Source: Adineta ricciae
Taxonomy: Eukaryota > Rotifera > Eurotatoria > Adinetida > Adinetidae
DNA length: 64,000 nucleotides
Direction: 5' to 3'
NCBI GenBank assembly: GCA_905250025.1
Contig: CAJNOJ010000114.1
Location: forward strand, 1-64,000
Both the position numbers and the translations under genes were made by a program. The notes beneath the pieces were generated by a model. The model was not told the DNA's origin. It saw only the letters and a list, made by a program, of their open reading frames with translations, and searched no databases. Positions 20,722 through 34,655 of the stretch are shown here, piece after piece (position 1 is the first letter of the stretch; the number at the start of each line of letters is the position of its first letter).

Positions 20722-23700
20722 ATGTATAATATTCAAAGAAGAATAGGCTGTAAAATGGTTCTTCTATATACGTTCATCTTTTTTTCCGTATGCCTCACTA
20801 TCGATGCCTATTATCTCATGTACCATTCGAGCAAGGCAGACATTCTCTCACTTGCCTATGATTGTCTCTATGCTGTTTGGGACATGGATGAAATGTTAAC
20901 CACTCGCGCACCCTATATTCACAACTACTATCTCATTCCCTACTGTCGAAGACCAGATCGACATCAACAACAATCGACATATGCGAGTAATCAACATTCT
21001 ACCGTTGAATTCATACAACATGGAGTTACTGCTGAACATCTACTCAGTTGGTCCTTACCAGTTGACATTACCGAAGAATACAAGATCAACAATGTAAGTC
21101 TTGTCTACAACTGCACATTACCATGGTTTGGCAGCGAATGTCAATACAAGTTCCCATATGATCCATCGATCACATTCAGTGAGATTGTTTATGAGTCGTT
21201 TGATCAACGATCAAGTTCATTCTCAAGCACCGGAGTGTGTTATGGCTTTATTGAAAGCTGCAACAATGAATCGTGGCCCTTATGCTTGGATTGGCGTGAA
21301 ATTTGTGATGGGAAAGCCGATTGTCTTGATGGTGAAGACGAGCGAGGATGTGAAGAGCTAGAATGGAATGAGTGCAACGAAAATGAATATCGATGTCATA
21401 ATGGTCAATGTATTCCGATGGAGTTTGCATGGGAAAGTCTTAGTAGTGTGGATTGTTTAGATGGAAGTGATGAACACGACGATGTTCGGCGAGAATTCAA
21501 TTTGAATCCAGTGTCATACAATCCCAATTGTGTAAACTTGCCGATATTTCGATGTGAAGAACGAACTCCACGATATCCTCGACAGTTTGTTTGTGGTGAT
21601 GGTCAATACACTAACGGTGCATATATACCGAACGATATCTACCAATGTGACAGTTTCCGCGATCAGTTCGCTGCACGACAAATATTCAAATCGTTAGATC
21701 ATATCGATGATAATGATTGCCGAAAGGCATTCGATTGCGCACTTCATCGAAATCGAAGATTTGGTAAGACTGGATTGTTCGAAGAAGTATACATTCGCTT
21801 TATTGAGATGTTTCAGACACTACAATCACGGTCTTTGACACACCCATTCCGCAAAACTCAACCAACAAAGATTGCGAACCATTGGAAAGCAAATGCTCAT
21901 CACAATGGTTAGTTTTGCCAAAGTATCCACACGATTTCGGCTTTCTTAAGCTGATCTACTTCACTAATCGATCGGTTGACGAGTTTAAACAAAACATTCA
22001 ACCTGATCTTGTCTGCATTAACATTAAGACGTGTCCTGTTTTGGAGAATCGGATGACTATTACTGGAATAATCAATGAATCGAGATGCATGTACGCGTCT
22101 GATTTAACCATGAGAGATCAAGTATATTACTTAAGAGAATTACTAAAAGATCTACTATTCAACGTTCTTCAAGGCTGTTCAACCGGAGGCATTGAAGATT
22201 CTTGTAATAGTTCGGCTCACTTTCACTGTCCTCAATCAAGAAAATGTATTGCATATCATCGTGTTCAAGATGGCTATAAAGATTGCTCTTTTTGGGAAGA
22301 TGAATCATTTCCTGCCTGCTCATTCAATGACTCGCGCCGATTCGAGTGTCCAGAGCAGGAGTCAAAATGTTTGTCACCAGTTGTGATTGGCAATGGCCTT
22401 CTAAATTGTCAACGACACCGTAATGATGATGAAAGTATTTTTCACAAAAGAGATTTTAACGAGACAACACCTTATTCAACATTCTGTCTTGGTTCAGCAG
22501 CACAAAAAATTCATGATACAAGCGCAGACACCATGTATTGTGAATTATGGCCATGTGATAATCCATATGTTCATTGCGACGGGATATGGGACTGCCCAAA
22601 TGGCATTGATGAATTGAACTGTTCGTATTCAAACTGTTCAGCGAATGCGCACCAATGTATTAATGATCAAACCAGCACAACTTACTGTGTGCCCCTAAGT
22701 CAAATAGTGGAAAAAATTCATAGTGAGTGTTCCATATATGACGAACGGTCATTCTATTTCAATAATGAAAGCATTGTCAATGAAAGTACATATTACTCAT
22801 GGAACACAACGAACTGCATTCGTACAACAGACATTTGTCAAATTGGTTTCCGTTCACCCGTGACAGAGAGGGGAGACAAATGTTTATATCAGCAATCTAT
22901 TCCATATGTGCTTAGGTCACAACCATTGATATTATTCAATACACGGAGGAAATTATGCCGTTTAAAAATCAATGAAACATTTTTTCGTCGACATCTATTT
23001 CAAACTACTCTTAGACTAGGTAGTTTCCCAGCCATTAACTTACCAACAAGTATCAGACGTGTTCCCACAATTAATGAAAAGAAAAGGAAATATGTTCCAA
23101 TGAATATCACACAAACATTGCTCTGCAATCGAGGCATCCTTGTTCTGTTCGGACAAAATCAAACAACTACTTGTCTTTGTCCACCAAGCTACTTTGGATC
23201 GCAATGTCAATGGCAAAGTCAACGAATAAGCCTCACACTCCAGTTCATCTCACCTTCAACCATATTCATTTCGGCTATTTTCCAAGTCATTGTCGTCCTC
23301 ATCAACCAACACAATGAAATCATCGGCAACCACGAACGCATTCTCTTTGCACCCATTCAACACTGTGGAACCAAATTTCATCTCTATCTCTTGTATCCAC
23401 ACCGACCCAAATCTCCTTCAACAAACTATTCTATTCGCATCGATCTCTTCGACAAAGTCACACTGGAACATTGGACCAGCTGGCATCTGCCGATTCCCTT
23501 TCAGTTTCTTCCTGTGAACCGAATAGCCGCTCAACTCTTCATCCCAAAACAACCATTAACAAACAAGTATTGTCCTCTACCATGTGGTACACATGGACGA
23601 TGTGTGCAATACGCAAACACCGAGTCGAGCTACTTCTGTCAATGCCATCGACACTATTCGGGACCATTCTGCAACATATCACAAACATGCCATTGTTCGA

Positions 23701-25152
23701 ATAGCTCAGTGTGTGTGTCATCAAAAATTTGCGTCTGTCCATTGCATCGATTTGGACGGAGATGTTATCTCGAACGATCACTCTGTTCGTCGACGAACAG
23801 TCCATGTCAAAATGGAGGATTGTGCATTCCAGTGGATGATCGCATCGATCTACATGGATACTCATGTCATTGCAAAGAACAGTATTTCGGTCGCAACTGC
23901 GAGCTTCTCAGTTCTCGCATCAATCTGCATTTGCATGAAGTTATCGCTCAAACTTCTTCTTTCGTGTCTGCTCATTTTATCACAATGCACGAGCAAACCG
24001 AACATGAAAGAAGGACAGTGTCGAAGAGAATTCCAGTCGACACAAACACAGTGGTATTTTACACCAACAGAGAATTCCACCTTGTCTTTCTCCAACTACA
24101 GAATCAAACCTATTACTTGGCTATTGTTCGAGAACAGTTCATTCCACTCGAAAACATTGATAATCACATCACCTCAAAACAACTTTGTCCACATGTCAGA
24201 CCCTTTCTGAACATCACATTTCTCGAGTATAACTTCGACGATGACCGGAAATACTATCCATTTGTATGTCGACAACATCGGCATCTTATGTGTTTTCAAG
24301 ACGATACATCATTGTGTGTTTGTGATCTCGATCGATTTGCAAACTGTTTCACATTCAATCATACAGTCGACAACTCTTGTCGAGGACACAACGACTGTGA
24401 AAACCATGGGCAATGTTTTCAAAACAACTACACATGTCCAACAGTGTCGATTTGTGTTTGTCAAGATTGCTTCTGTGGTGGAAAATGTCAAATATCAACC
24501 CAAGGAAATCTTCTCTCACTTGATCCGATCATCAGCTATTACATCAAACCCAATCTTTCCTTTTCTTCTCAGCCTTTGGTCATCAAAGTTACCACGGTAA
24601 TTACACTAACAGTCTTTCTCTTAGGTTTGATCGATGTTATCCTATCAATACTAACATTTCATATGAAAAACCCCAGAGTAGTAGGCTGTGGATACTATCT
24701 GTTAACATCTTCGATCATTTCACTACTACTGATCATCACATTAGTAGTGAAATTTCTACATCTGATTCTTTCACAGATGGCAACAATTGAGAACAGAGAT
24801 TATCTCTGGTTTAGTTGTAAGTCTATCGACATGATTCTTAAGTCATTGTTAGTATCGAATGAGTGGATCATTGCTTGTGTTGCCATCGAGAGAACAGTTA
24901 GCACAATGACTGGCCCAAAATTCGACAAAAAAAGAAGCAGACAACTAGCACGATGGGTCATTGCAGCCGTGATTGTTTTAACACTACTTTCACATGTTCA
25001 CGATCCATACTATCGGCGGCTGATCACCGATGTGGATGAGAATGATCAGAGAATCTGGTGTTTTGCTGATTACCCGCCAATAGTTCATACCTACAACTAT
25101 CTGGTCAACCTCGTTCACTTTCTTGGTCCTCTCATCATCAACATAATCTCAG
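20722..25152 (+). CDS. LDLR-A/EGF ectodomain fused to rhodopsin-like 7TM receptor (hap1, cut at N)
   Basis: Exons 20722-21763 and 21817-25152; the 53 bp intron (GTAAG...TTTCAG) restores the frame between the N- and C-terminal parts. Signal peptide (LLYTFIFFSVCLTIDAYY), several LDLR class A modules (for example CDGKADCLDGEDERGC, CLDGSDEHDD, CDGIWDCPNGIDELNC), then EGF modules (CLCPPSYFGSQC, CQCHRHYSGPFC, CVCPLHRFGRRC, CHCKEQYFGRNC), then seven hydrophobic helices with an ERT triplet in the place of the rhodopsin-family DRY motif. Such chimaeric receptors are expanded in bdelloids; the ligand is unknown. The frame is open to the N at 25153, inside helix 5. The continuation of this allele is at 55696-56210, which repeats the last 165 bp (shared variant YNYLVNLV). 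Confidence 0.85.
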
Positions 25153-25153
25153 N

Positions 25154-25685
25154 CTGAGTTTCAAGGTAGCATCGGTTGTTGTCAAATCGATAATTGCAAC
25201 ATTGAATGTAAGTCTAAGGGGCCTGCATCTCAAAATTTAAATTGAAAAATGATCGCTCGTTGTGTACTATTTCTGTAGCCCTAGATACCTATTTGACTCC
25301 TGCGACAAGAACAGTCATTGCACCAATCATTAGTAGAATAACGATAAAAGAAACGACAACTACGTTTACAAGCACACGAATAACGTTTACCTCAGCGATG
25401 AACATGGATAAAGGACTAACAACTGCAACATCGACCATTAAAAGCAACTTTCGCGCTTCAAAAATTTTTACAGTTGTTTTACCTATGATCCTAGTCCTTG
25501 GAGTTACAGTGAGCACTGTATGGATCGCTCGTCGACGGTGCTGCGAAAAAACTCATTGGAAAATTCGCAACTGCTCTTTTGAAGACATCCCTGTATCTAG
25601 TCCTCTAGAACCTAGTTCTCAGCCTTTCATACAAAACCATTCCGAGCTCGCTGAAACTATCGCTGAAAATGTCACTGCAGATTAA
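25154..25685 (+). CDS. LU receptor 3' end (hap2 copy)
   Basis: Begins directly after the N at 25153 inside exon 6 and contains the last exon (25279-25685) with the Ser/Thr stalk, transmembrane helix (FTVVLPMILVLGVTVSTVW) and tail. It matches 11757-12287 with a few substitutions. The 5' part of this allele is not next to it. Confidence 0.8.
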
Positions 25686-25813
25686 AACAATCGAAGCTAT
25701 CACGCACAAATAAATATCGAAATGCTTCTTTGTTCTTATCTTGTGTAGACTATATAACGGCAATTCTCCAACTGACTCGACTTCACTAAAATCGCTTCTT
25801 TTCATCGATCAAA

Positions 25814-26263
25814 ATGAAATTGTCGACAATTTGGTTAGCCTTGCAATTAACTGTTGCTCTGTTCTGGTACAGTTGCGATGCAGATTTAGCTCGAAATGTA
25901 CAATATAGTAAAGATCATCCAATGAGACTATGTGGAGGAAGCCTATTGAACGGAAATCCTCATGAATGTGTTGGTGCATTTGTTAATAGCTTTAAGGCAA
26001 ATGAAGGCTGGTCTAAAGCGAAGAGTTCACGTATCTGCGAAACCTCATGCATATACAATCAAAAAGGACGATTCTTAGGATGGGAATGGGTATGGGATAC
26101 GCGTATTCGATGTAACTCAAATGCACCAGGATATATTGGTGAAGCAACAAAGAAAAGTCGAAGTGGATCGTTGCATTGGGCTACAAAAGATCTCTATACT
26201 AAAGCTAAATCAACGATTCACTTAACTGCGGATGAAAGAGAATGTTGGGAAAAACTAATATGA
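25814..26263 (+). CDS. ALF-like secreted protein (hap2 allele)
   Basis: 149 aa, intact. It differs from the copy at 12416 at only a handful of residues (for example LSTIWLALQLTVALFWYSCDA in the signal region). The loop cysteines and the GEATKKSRSGS motif are unchanged, so the mature domain is under constraint or the alleles are young. TATATAA lies at 25751-25757. Confidence 0.65.
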   Translation: MKLSTIWLALQLTVALFWYSCDADLARNVQYSKDHPMRLCGGSLLNGNPHECVGAFVNSFKANEGWSKAKSSRICETSCIYNQKGRFLGWEWVWDTRIRCNSNAPGYIGEATKKSRSGSLHWATKDLYTKAKSTIHLTADERECWEKLI

Positions 26264-26684
26264 GGAACTCTTCAACTTCAACATATTGTATTCACACATT
26301 GGACTGTAGTGTAGTATGTTCACCTAACACATAACCGAGATATTTTAAATTGATATTAATTCTAACAAAATAAACGATTCTAAATCTAGCAAATACAAGG
26401 ATTCAATCTAGAAAATGTTTACATGAGAGTGTTACTGCTTCGATGACTCAGGGCGTGACTGGCCTTTTGCTTTTCGTACTCTTGCATGAATATATATATG
26501 TGTGAGGAAGAAAAACAAAAGGACATTCTTGGCGTGAACCGCTTCTGTATACAGTGCAACTGATACGTAGTGTAAGATAAGAACGAAAGAGAAAAATATA
26601 TAATGTTGGCATGTTTTAATCGTTATTGTCTTACAGCACATACATTGTGTGCAATCGATACTGAAATTAAACACTGAAATAAAA

Positions 26685-27793
26685 ATGGAGACTCCAAATG
26701 TGATGAAACAAAATGAACATTACAACATGAATAGCACTCCGCAACTGACAGCCATACAGAAATCATTTGCTTACATCGAAAGAGCTGTCCAAGAACATAC
26801 CGCTGATACTTCTTCGACCTCGCAACCATTTTTCATCGCTGACTATGGATGTTCACATGGTGCAAATTCATTAGTTGCCATCAATGCTATCATTCAAGCG
26901 TTCCAGCAGAGATACGCACTTACCAACGAGATCTGCGTGATATTCAATGACTTGTACACGAATGATTGGACAACAGTATTTCAAACAGTCATTGCTAATG
27001 CATCAACTAGAAAATTCTTCAGTCTGGCGACAGGCACATCATTCTACGAACAAATCTTACCGACTGGCTCGGTTCAATTTGGTTATACTTCAACAGCACT
27101 GCATTGGTTGTCGAAGAAACCGTGTAATCTGAGCAAACATTGCTATTCTCTAGCTGGACAATCAACTGACGAAGAAATGAAGTTGTGGAGAGAACAAGCA
27201 GCAACAGATTATCGATTATTTTTAGAGCAACGCTCGAAGGAGCTAAAAAAAGGTCAGGCACTTTCACCGTACCACAAAAGTCCTATTGTGCTTATATATT
27301 TCTTTTTCTAGGAGGTATCTTTCTGTCCGTCACACTCAGTCGTAATCATCTGAACGATACGGGTAATTTACCAATTTATCACAATCTTTATCGATCAGCA
27401 AAAGCTGTTCTTTCCGACGAAGATGAATTGCTCAATTTTAACATACAAGGTTATTATCGCAGTATTGACGAGCAAACTGATCCTGACGTTCTCAAAGAAC
27501 TCAACTTGGAATTGATTTGTGCCGACATACATTCATTGCAACACCCTATTTACGAGGAGTATCGCTCGAAACAGATTACTTTGGAAGAAGCCATCGACAA
27601 GTACACAGAATTCGTACGCAGTTGGTCCGAATCAAGTTTTCTCAGTTGCCTAAGAAAAGATCGAACGGACGAAGAACGAATGGATACGGTGAACAGGTTT
27701 TGGAAAGCATTCAAGGATGAATTGCGAGAAAAGGGCATGGAAAATTTTCAACGAAATCCTTTCCGATCGTATATCATACTAAGAAAGCTATAA
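26685..27793 (+). CDS. SABATH-like SAM-dependent carboxyl methyltransferase (intact hap2 allele)
   Basis: Exons 26685-27252 and 27312-27793; the 59 bp intron (GTCAGG donor, TTCTAG acceptor) joins ELKKG to GIFLSVTLSR in phase, giving about 349 aa, usual for the family. SABATH enzymes transfer a methyl group from SAM to the carboxyl of small acids (salicylate, jasmonate, farnesoate) or to ring nitrogen. Visible: SAM motif I IADYGCSHGANSL (compare IADLGCSSGPNTL), an acidic NDLYTNDW segment, and the substrate-pocket region TSTALHWLSKKP with its Trp. C-terminal regions match too. The family is mostly plant and microbial, so transfer is plausible. Substrate unknown, cytosolic. The hap1 allele is broken. 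Confidence 0.75.
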
Positions 27794-28005
27794 TCGATGA
27801 ACACCCTCAAATAAACTGATAGATACTTAAAAGTGTTGAATTCGTACACATTCAATATATATACGTCAGCTGTGATCAATGGTATCATATCGGATGAAAA
27901 AATCACTAGAATATAGCAAGTATGATATGATGACTCATTCAAGGTAGAAACGCTTCGTTACTTCTGACATGAAGAAGGAGATAAACAACCGAAATAATAC
28001 TGTTC

Positions 28006-28683
28006 ATGGCTGCTGCCATATGTCAGACTTGTGTCGCGTCACCTTATGCGGACCCTCATGTAGTTCTCGCTGACTACAGTTGTACGCAACTACACAGTAG
28101 TCCTCTCTGGATTCTTGCCTCTTTCTTCCTAAGCATTGCATACATTTTGGGTATACTACTGTATTCCTTCGTAAAATCAATGAAAGAAACAGTTACCTTC
28201 ATTGAAAGACGCATACGAATTCTTATCGATGTATATTGTATTTGTATTGCTGTATACGGTTTACGTCAGCATTTATTTCGAATCCAAGAAATTGATTGTG
28301 ATCAACCAGGTACAAAATGACATCACAACTGTGGAATCATTGTCTTGTTCGGAAGGTCATTATTGACAGGTTTTAGTGGTAAAGATCATCCAATATACTG
28401 TCTGATGAGTGGATTTGATTCTGACTTACCTATTTACGAAATCTTCAGAGTATCAGTAATACCCATTCTTCTCTTTTCTAGACCAATCGATTTAGAGGTG
28501 ATCCGAAGTAGAGAATGGGCAAAACAGATTTCGACTGTTTCGCTTCGGAAACGATGCACGAAATATTCTCCTATTTCTATTGTGATGAAATCTTTTACTG
28601 GATACCCGCAAGACAGAAATGGATTTCATTTGTTCAAATATTTCTCTCTCGCAAATCATTGCAGTGAAACTTGGCTATGCTGA
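28006..28683 (+). pseudogene. Hypothetical membrane protein, hap2 copy with frame-breaking insertion
   Basis: Homologous to 18508-19161. The first about 60 codons from the ATG at 28006 match. Then a 22 bp insertion near 28187-28208 shifts the frame, and the later part (FSRPIDLEVIRSREWAKQ...) is open only in the original frame. Either this allele is broken or the ORF is not a gene. Confidence 0.35.
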
Positions 28684-29759
28684 CTTTAACCTTTTCGATT
28701 AGTATCTCTTCGGACGAAACCATGCCCAATCATTCGCTCGTCTGCGATCGCTCTGGTTTGATCAAATAGTTTCACGCAATTCAAAGTTATTATCATAGTT
28801 GTCCTTGATAATCGATCTGAACAATCCCTATACATTCCGTTTTGACACTCGGGATGATCGTTTTTCTGAGAGAAGGTTTGTTTCTTCATTCAGCAACCTC
28901 TCCCGACCAGTGGGACGTGCAAGTACTCAATTTCATGTCTTATGCACTTCCATTCCGCAAAAAATAAAGTTTTTACACATGCTTTTCCATTCGATTGATG
29001 TACTGCAAGATCTCATTAATTCTAATGTCTCGGAACTTTTTTTCTCTCGGCATTGGTATGCAATGTTCACAGATCACTTACCTCAGTTTTGTTCATTCTT
29101 TCAATTCAATTTGAACTTACAGTTGAACATTGGAAATTTACAAGACAAATGAATTTGTTTTGTATTTAAGAGAGTGATGTCATAATCCCGTTACACCCGG
29201 TATTTATCCATAAGCAGACAATTCTCTACGATATCATATGCAGCTGAGTCGGTGTATCCATCTCGATACCCACACCCTGATGTACAGCGTTCTTTACGCG
29301 TTTTGTTGTATCTAAACATTGATAGGAAATGTTGCTGTGCGCTGCGAGCGCCCACGAAGTCGACCAATAGAAATGTCCTCTATATAATTCAAAAATCATT
29401 ATCATTACTTATACTTTTTCATAGCTGAATACACGATTCTGTTGAACGACATAAAAATGTATATTTAACAACATGTTCCAACATCTCATGGCGAGTTAAA
29501 AGTATACTGTAATAGAAAAGTCCTTCGACTGGCAGAGATAACATACAATGTTCCTGACTATATCTTTTTTCTTTCTCGTCGCTATACGTCATATTTAGGC
29601 GTGGTAAAAGCACTTTTTTTTTGTTAATCTGAGGAAACAAGCACTCAGAACTGGTTGATGATTTTACACAGAAGAATGAAAAGTGTATTTGCTGTTTCTC
29701 CTTATCTTGAAAAAGAGGAAGTTCGGATTTTTCATTAAAAACAGAAAATCGTAATCACA
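28684..29759. other. Intergenic, hap2 counterpart of 19162-20721
   Basis: Shorter than in hap1 because the block corresponding to about 19745-20225 is missing. No gene that I can support. Confidence 0.4.
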
Positions 29760-32700
29760 ATGTGCAATATTCCAAGAAGAATAAGCTGGAAAATGCTTCT
29801 TCTATATACGTTCATCTTTTTTTCCTTACGCCACCCTATCGATGCTTATTATCTCATGTATCATTCGAGCGAGGCAGATATTCTGTCGCTTGCCTATGAT
29901 TGTCTCTATGCTGTTTGGGACGTGGATGGAAAGTTAACCACTGGCGCGCCCTACATTCACAATTACTATCTCATTCCCTACTGTCGAAGACCAGATCGAC
30001 ATCAACAACAATCGACACATGCGAGAAATCAACATTCTGCAGTAGAATTCATACAAAATGGAGTTACTGCCGAACATCTACTCAGTTGGTCCTTACCAGT
30101 TGACATTGCCGAAGAATACCAGATCAACAATGTAAGCCTTGTCTACAACTGCACATTACCATGGTTTGGCAGCGAATGTCAATACAAGTTTCCATATGAT
30201 CCATCGATCACATTCAGTGAGATTGTTCATGAGTCGTTTGATCAGCGATCAAGTTCATTCTCAAACACTGGAGTATGTTATGGCTTTATTGAAAGCTGCA
30301 ACAATGAATCGTGGCCCCTATGCTTGGATTGGCGTGAAGTTTGTGATGGAAAAGTCGATTGTCTTGATGGTGAAGACGAACGAGGATGTGAAGAGCTAGA
30401 ATGGAATGAGTGCAATGAAAATGAATATCGATGTCATAATGGTCAATGTATTCCGATGGAGTTTGCCTGGGAAAGTCTTAGTAGTGTGGATTGTTTAGAT
30501 GGAAGTGATGAACACGAGGATGTTAAGCAAGGATTCAATTTGAATCCAGTGTCATACAATCCCAATTGTGTAAACTTGCCGATATTTCGATGTGAAGAAC
30601 GAACTCCACGATATCCTCGACAGTTTGTATGTGGTGATGGTCAATACACTAACGGTGCATATATACCGAACGATATCTACCGATGTGACAGTTTCCGCGA
30701 TCAGATCGCTGCACGACAAATATTCAAATCGTTAGATCATATCGATGATAATGATTGCCGAAAGGCATTCGATTGCGCACTTCATCGAAATCGAAGATTT
30801 GGTAAGACTGAATCGTTCGAAGATGTATACATTCGCTTTATTGAGATGTTTCAGACATTATAATCACGAGCTTTGATACACCCATTCCACAAAACTCAAC
30901 CAACAAAGATTGCGAACCATTGCAAAGCAAATGCTCATCACAATGGTTAGTTTTGCCAAAGTATCCACATGATTTTGGCTTTCTTCAGCTGATCTACTTC
31001 ACTAATCGATCGGTTGACGAATTTAAACAAAACATTCAACCTGATCTTATCTGCATTGACATTAAGAAGTGTCCTGTTTTGGAGAATCGGATGACTATTA
31101 CTGGAATAATCAATGAATCGAGATGCATGCACGCGTCTGATTTAACCATGAGCCATCAAGTATATTACTTAAGAGAATTACTAAAAAATCTAGCCAGCAT
31201 TCTTCAAGGCTGTTCAACCGGAGGTATTGAAGATTCTTGTAACAGTTCGACTCACTTTCACTGTCCTCAATCAAGAAAATGTATTGCATATCATCGTGTT
31301 CAAGATGGCTACAGAGATTGCTATTTTGGGGAAGATGAATCATTTTCTGCCTGTTCATTCAATGACTCGCGCCGATTCGAGTGTTCAGAGTGGGAGTCAA
31401 AATGTTTGTCACCAGTTGTGATTGGCAATGGCATTCTAGATTGTCGATCACACCGTAATGATGATGAAAGTATTTTTCACAAAAGAGATTTTAACAAGAC
31501 AAAACCTTATTCAGCATTCTGTCTTGGCTCAGCTGCACAACAAATTTATGATAAAAGCGCAGACGCCATGTATTGTGAATTATGGCCATGTGACAATCCA
31601 TATGTTCATTGCGACGGGATATGGGACTGCCCAAATGGCATTGATGAACTGAACTGTTCGTATTCAAACTGTTCAGCGAATGCGCACCAATGTATTAATG
31701 ATCAAGCCAGAACAACTTACTGCGTGCCCCTAAGTCAAATAGTGGAACAAATTCATAGTGAGTGTTCTATATATGGCGAACGGTCATTCTATTTCAATAA
31801 TGAAAGCATTATCAATGAAAGTACATATTACTCATGGAACACAACGAAATGCATTCGTACAACAAACATTTGTCAAACTGGTTTTCATTCATCGGTGACA
31901 GAGAGGGGAGACAAATGTTTATATGAGCCATCTATTCCATATTTGATTAGCTCACAACCATTGATATTATTCAGTACACGGAGGAAATTATGCCGTTTAA
32001 GAATCCATCAAACAGTTTCTCGTCGACATCTATTTCAAACTACTTTTAGACTAGGTAGTTTCCCTGCCATTAACTTACCAACAAGTATCAGGCGTGCTTC
32101 CACAATTAATGGAAAGAAAAGGAAATATGTTCCAATGAATATCACACAAACATTGCTCTGCAATCGAGGCATCCTTGTTCTATTCGGACAAAATCAAACA
32201 ACTACTTGTCTTTGTCCACCAAGCTACTTTGGATCGCAATGTCAATGGCAAAGTCAACGAATAAGCCTCACACTCCAGTTCATCTCACCTTCAACCATAT
32301 TCATTTCGGCTATTTTCCAAGTCATTGCCATCCTCATCAACCAGCACAATGAAATCATCGGCAACCACGAACACATTCTCTTTGCACCCATTCAACACTG
32401 TGGAACCAAATTCCATCTCTATCTTTTGTATCCACACCGACCCAAATCTTCTTCGACAAACTATTCTGTTCGCATCGATCTCTTCGACAAAGTCACGCTG
32501 AAACATTGGACCAGCTGGCATCTGCCGATTCCCTTTCAGTTTCTTCCTGTCAACCGAATAGCCGCTCAACTCTTCATCCCAAAACAACCATCAACAAATA
32601 AGTCTTGTCCTCTACCATGTGGTACACATGGCCGATGTGTGCAATACGCAAACACCGAGTCGAAGCACTTCTGTCAATGCCATCGACACTATTCGGGTCC

Positions 32701-34537
32701 ATTCTGCAACATATCACAAGCATGTCATTGTTCGAGTAGCTCAGTGTGTGTGGCATCAAATATCTGCGTCTGTCCATTGCATCGATTTGGACGGATATGT
32801 TATCTCGAGCGATCACTCTGTTCGTCGACGAACAGTCCATGTCAAAATGGAGGATTGTGCATTCCAGTGGATGATCGCATCGATCTACATGGATACTCAT
32901 GCCATTGCAAAGAGCGGTATTTTGGTCGCAACTGTGAGTATCTCAGTTCTCGCATCAATCTGCATTTGCATGAAACGATCGCTCGAACTTCTTCATTCGT
33001 GTCTGCTCATTTTATCACCATGCACGAGCAAGCCGAACAAGAAAGAAGGACAGTGTCGAAGAGAATTCCAGTCGACACAAACACAGTGGTATTTTACACC
33101 AACAGAGAATTCCACCTTGTCTTTCTCCAACTACAGAATCAAAGTTATTACTTGGCCATTGTTCGAGAACAGTTCGTTCCACTCGAAAACATTGATAATC
33201 ACATCACCTCAAAACAACTTTGTCCACATGTCAGACCCTTTCTGAACATCACATTTCTCGAGTATAAATCCGACGATGACCGAAAATTCTATCCATTTGT
33301 ATGTCGGCAATATCGAGATCTTATGTGTTTTCAAGACAGCACATCATTGTGTGTTTGCGATCTCGATCGATTTGCAAATTGTTTCACATTCAATCATACA
33401 GTCGACAACTCTTGTCGAGGGCACAACGACTGTGAAAATCATGGGCAATGTTTTCAAAACAACCACACATGTCCAACAGTGTCAATTTGTGTTTGTCAAG
33501 ATTGCTTCTATGGTGGAAAATGTCAAATGTCAACGCAAGGAAATCTTTTCTCACTTGATCCGATCATCAGCTATTACATCAAACCCAATATTTCCTTTTC
33601 TTCTCAGCCTTTGATCATCAAAGTTACCATGGTAATTACACTAGCAATCTTTCTCTTAGGTTTGATCGATGTTATCCTATCAATACTAACATTTCATATG
33701 AAAAACCCCAGAGAAGTGGGCTGTGGATACTATCTGTTAACATCTTCGATCATTTCACTACTACTTATCATCACATTAGTACTGAAATTTCTACATCTGA
33801 TTCTTTCACAGATGGCAACAATTGAGAACAGAGATTATATCTTGCTTAGTTGCAAGTCTATCGACATGATTCTCAAGTCATTGTTAGTATCGAATGAGTG
33901 GCTCATTGCTTGTGTTGCCATCGAGAGAACAGTTAGCACAATGACTGGCCCAAAATTCAACAAAAAAGGAAGCAGACAACTAGCACCATGGGTCATTGCA
34001 GCCGTGATTGTTTTCACGCTACTTTCACATGTTCACGATCCATACTATCGGCGGCTGATCACCGATGTGGATGAGAATGATCAGAGAATCTGGTGTTTTG
34101 CTGATTACCCGCCGATAGTTCATACCTACAACTATGTCATCAACCTCGTTCACTTTCTTGGTCCTCTCATCATCAATATAATCTCAGCGATTATGATCAT
34201 CATTTTAGTCACTCGAAGTCGATCTCACGCCCAAAGAAACAAATCGTTTGATCAGCATCTGAAAGAGCAATTATTTCGACACAAACATTTATTGATATCT
34301 CCACTAATGTTAGTTGTGTTGGGCACACCTCGTCTAATTCTGCTATTTGTGAGTGGATGTATGAGAACACCTCGTGATCCATGGATGTACGTTCTTGGAT
34401 ATTTTGTATCATTTGTACCTCCGATTTTGACATTCTCGACATTTGTATTGCCATCTGCTAATTACCGAAAAGAATTTCAGAGTGCAATTCGGAAACAGTT
34501 GAATCGATTTCGATCAACATTTCTATCAGGACATTAA
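29760..34537 (+). CDS. LDLR-A/EGF-7TM chimaeric receptor (hap2, complete)
   Basis: Exons 29760-30801 and 30855-34537; the 53 bp intron joins RRFG-D to the downstream frame, giving about 1,574 aa. Order: signal peptide (MLLLYTFIFFSLRHPIDA), a Cys-poor N-terminal region, two or three LDLR-A modules, a spacer with another LDLR-A block (CDGIWDCPNGIDELNC), an EGF-like unit (CPPSYFGSQC), a beta-rich spacer, three clustered EGFs, a second spacer, a Cys-rich unit (CRGHNDCENHGQC), and seven helices starting near VITLAIFLLGLIDVIL and ending with PPILTFSTFVLPSANYRKEF. ERT replaces DRY at the end of helix 3. C-terminal tail short and basic. The stop is 118 bp from the convergent stop of the transporter-glycosyltransferase gene; AATAAA at 34632-34637. 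Confidence 0.9.
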
Positions 34538-34655
34538 TTGAACTATCTGCATGCTTTGCTGCTTAACTTTTCATGCTACTTCTTGCCTTAGAGTCACCCT
34601 GTTTGAGGATGTGTATCTCGTTTATTTAAAAAATAAAGAAAAAGACTTATGATCA

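Noticed and set aside
23539-24491. Several 60-200 codon ORFs on both strands inside the 7TM receptor (also 32291-33614)
   Set aside because: Shadows of the receptor frame; they appear in both alleles only because the DNA is conserved there.
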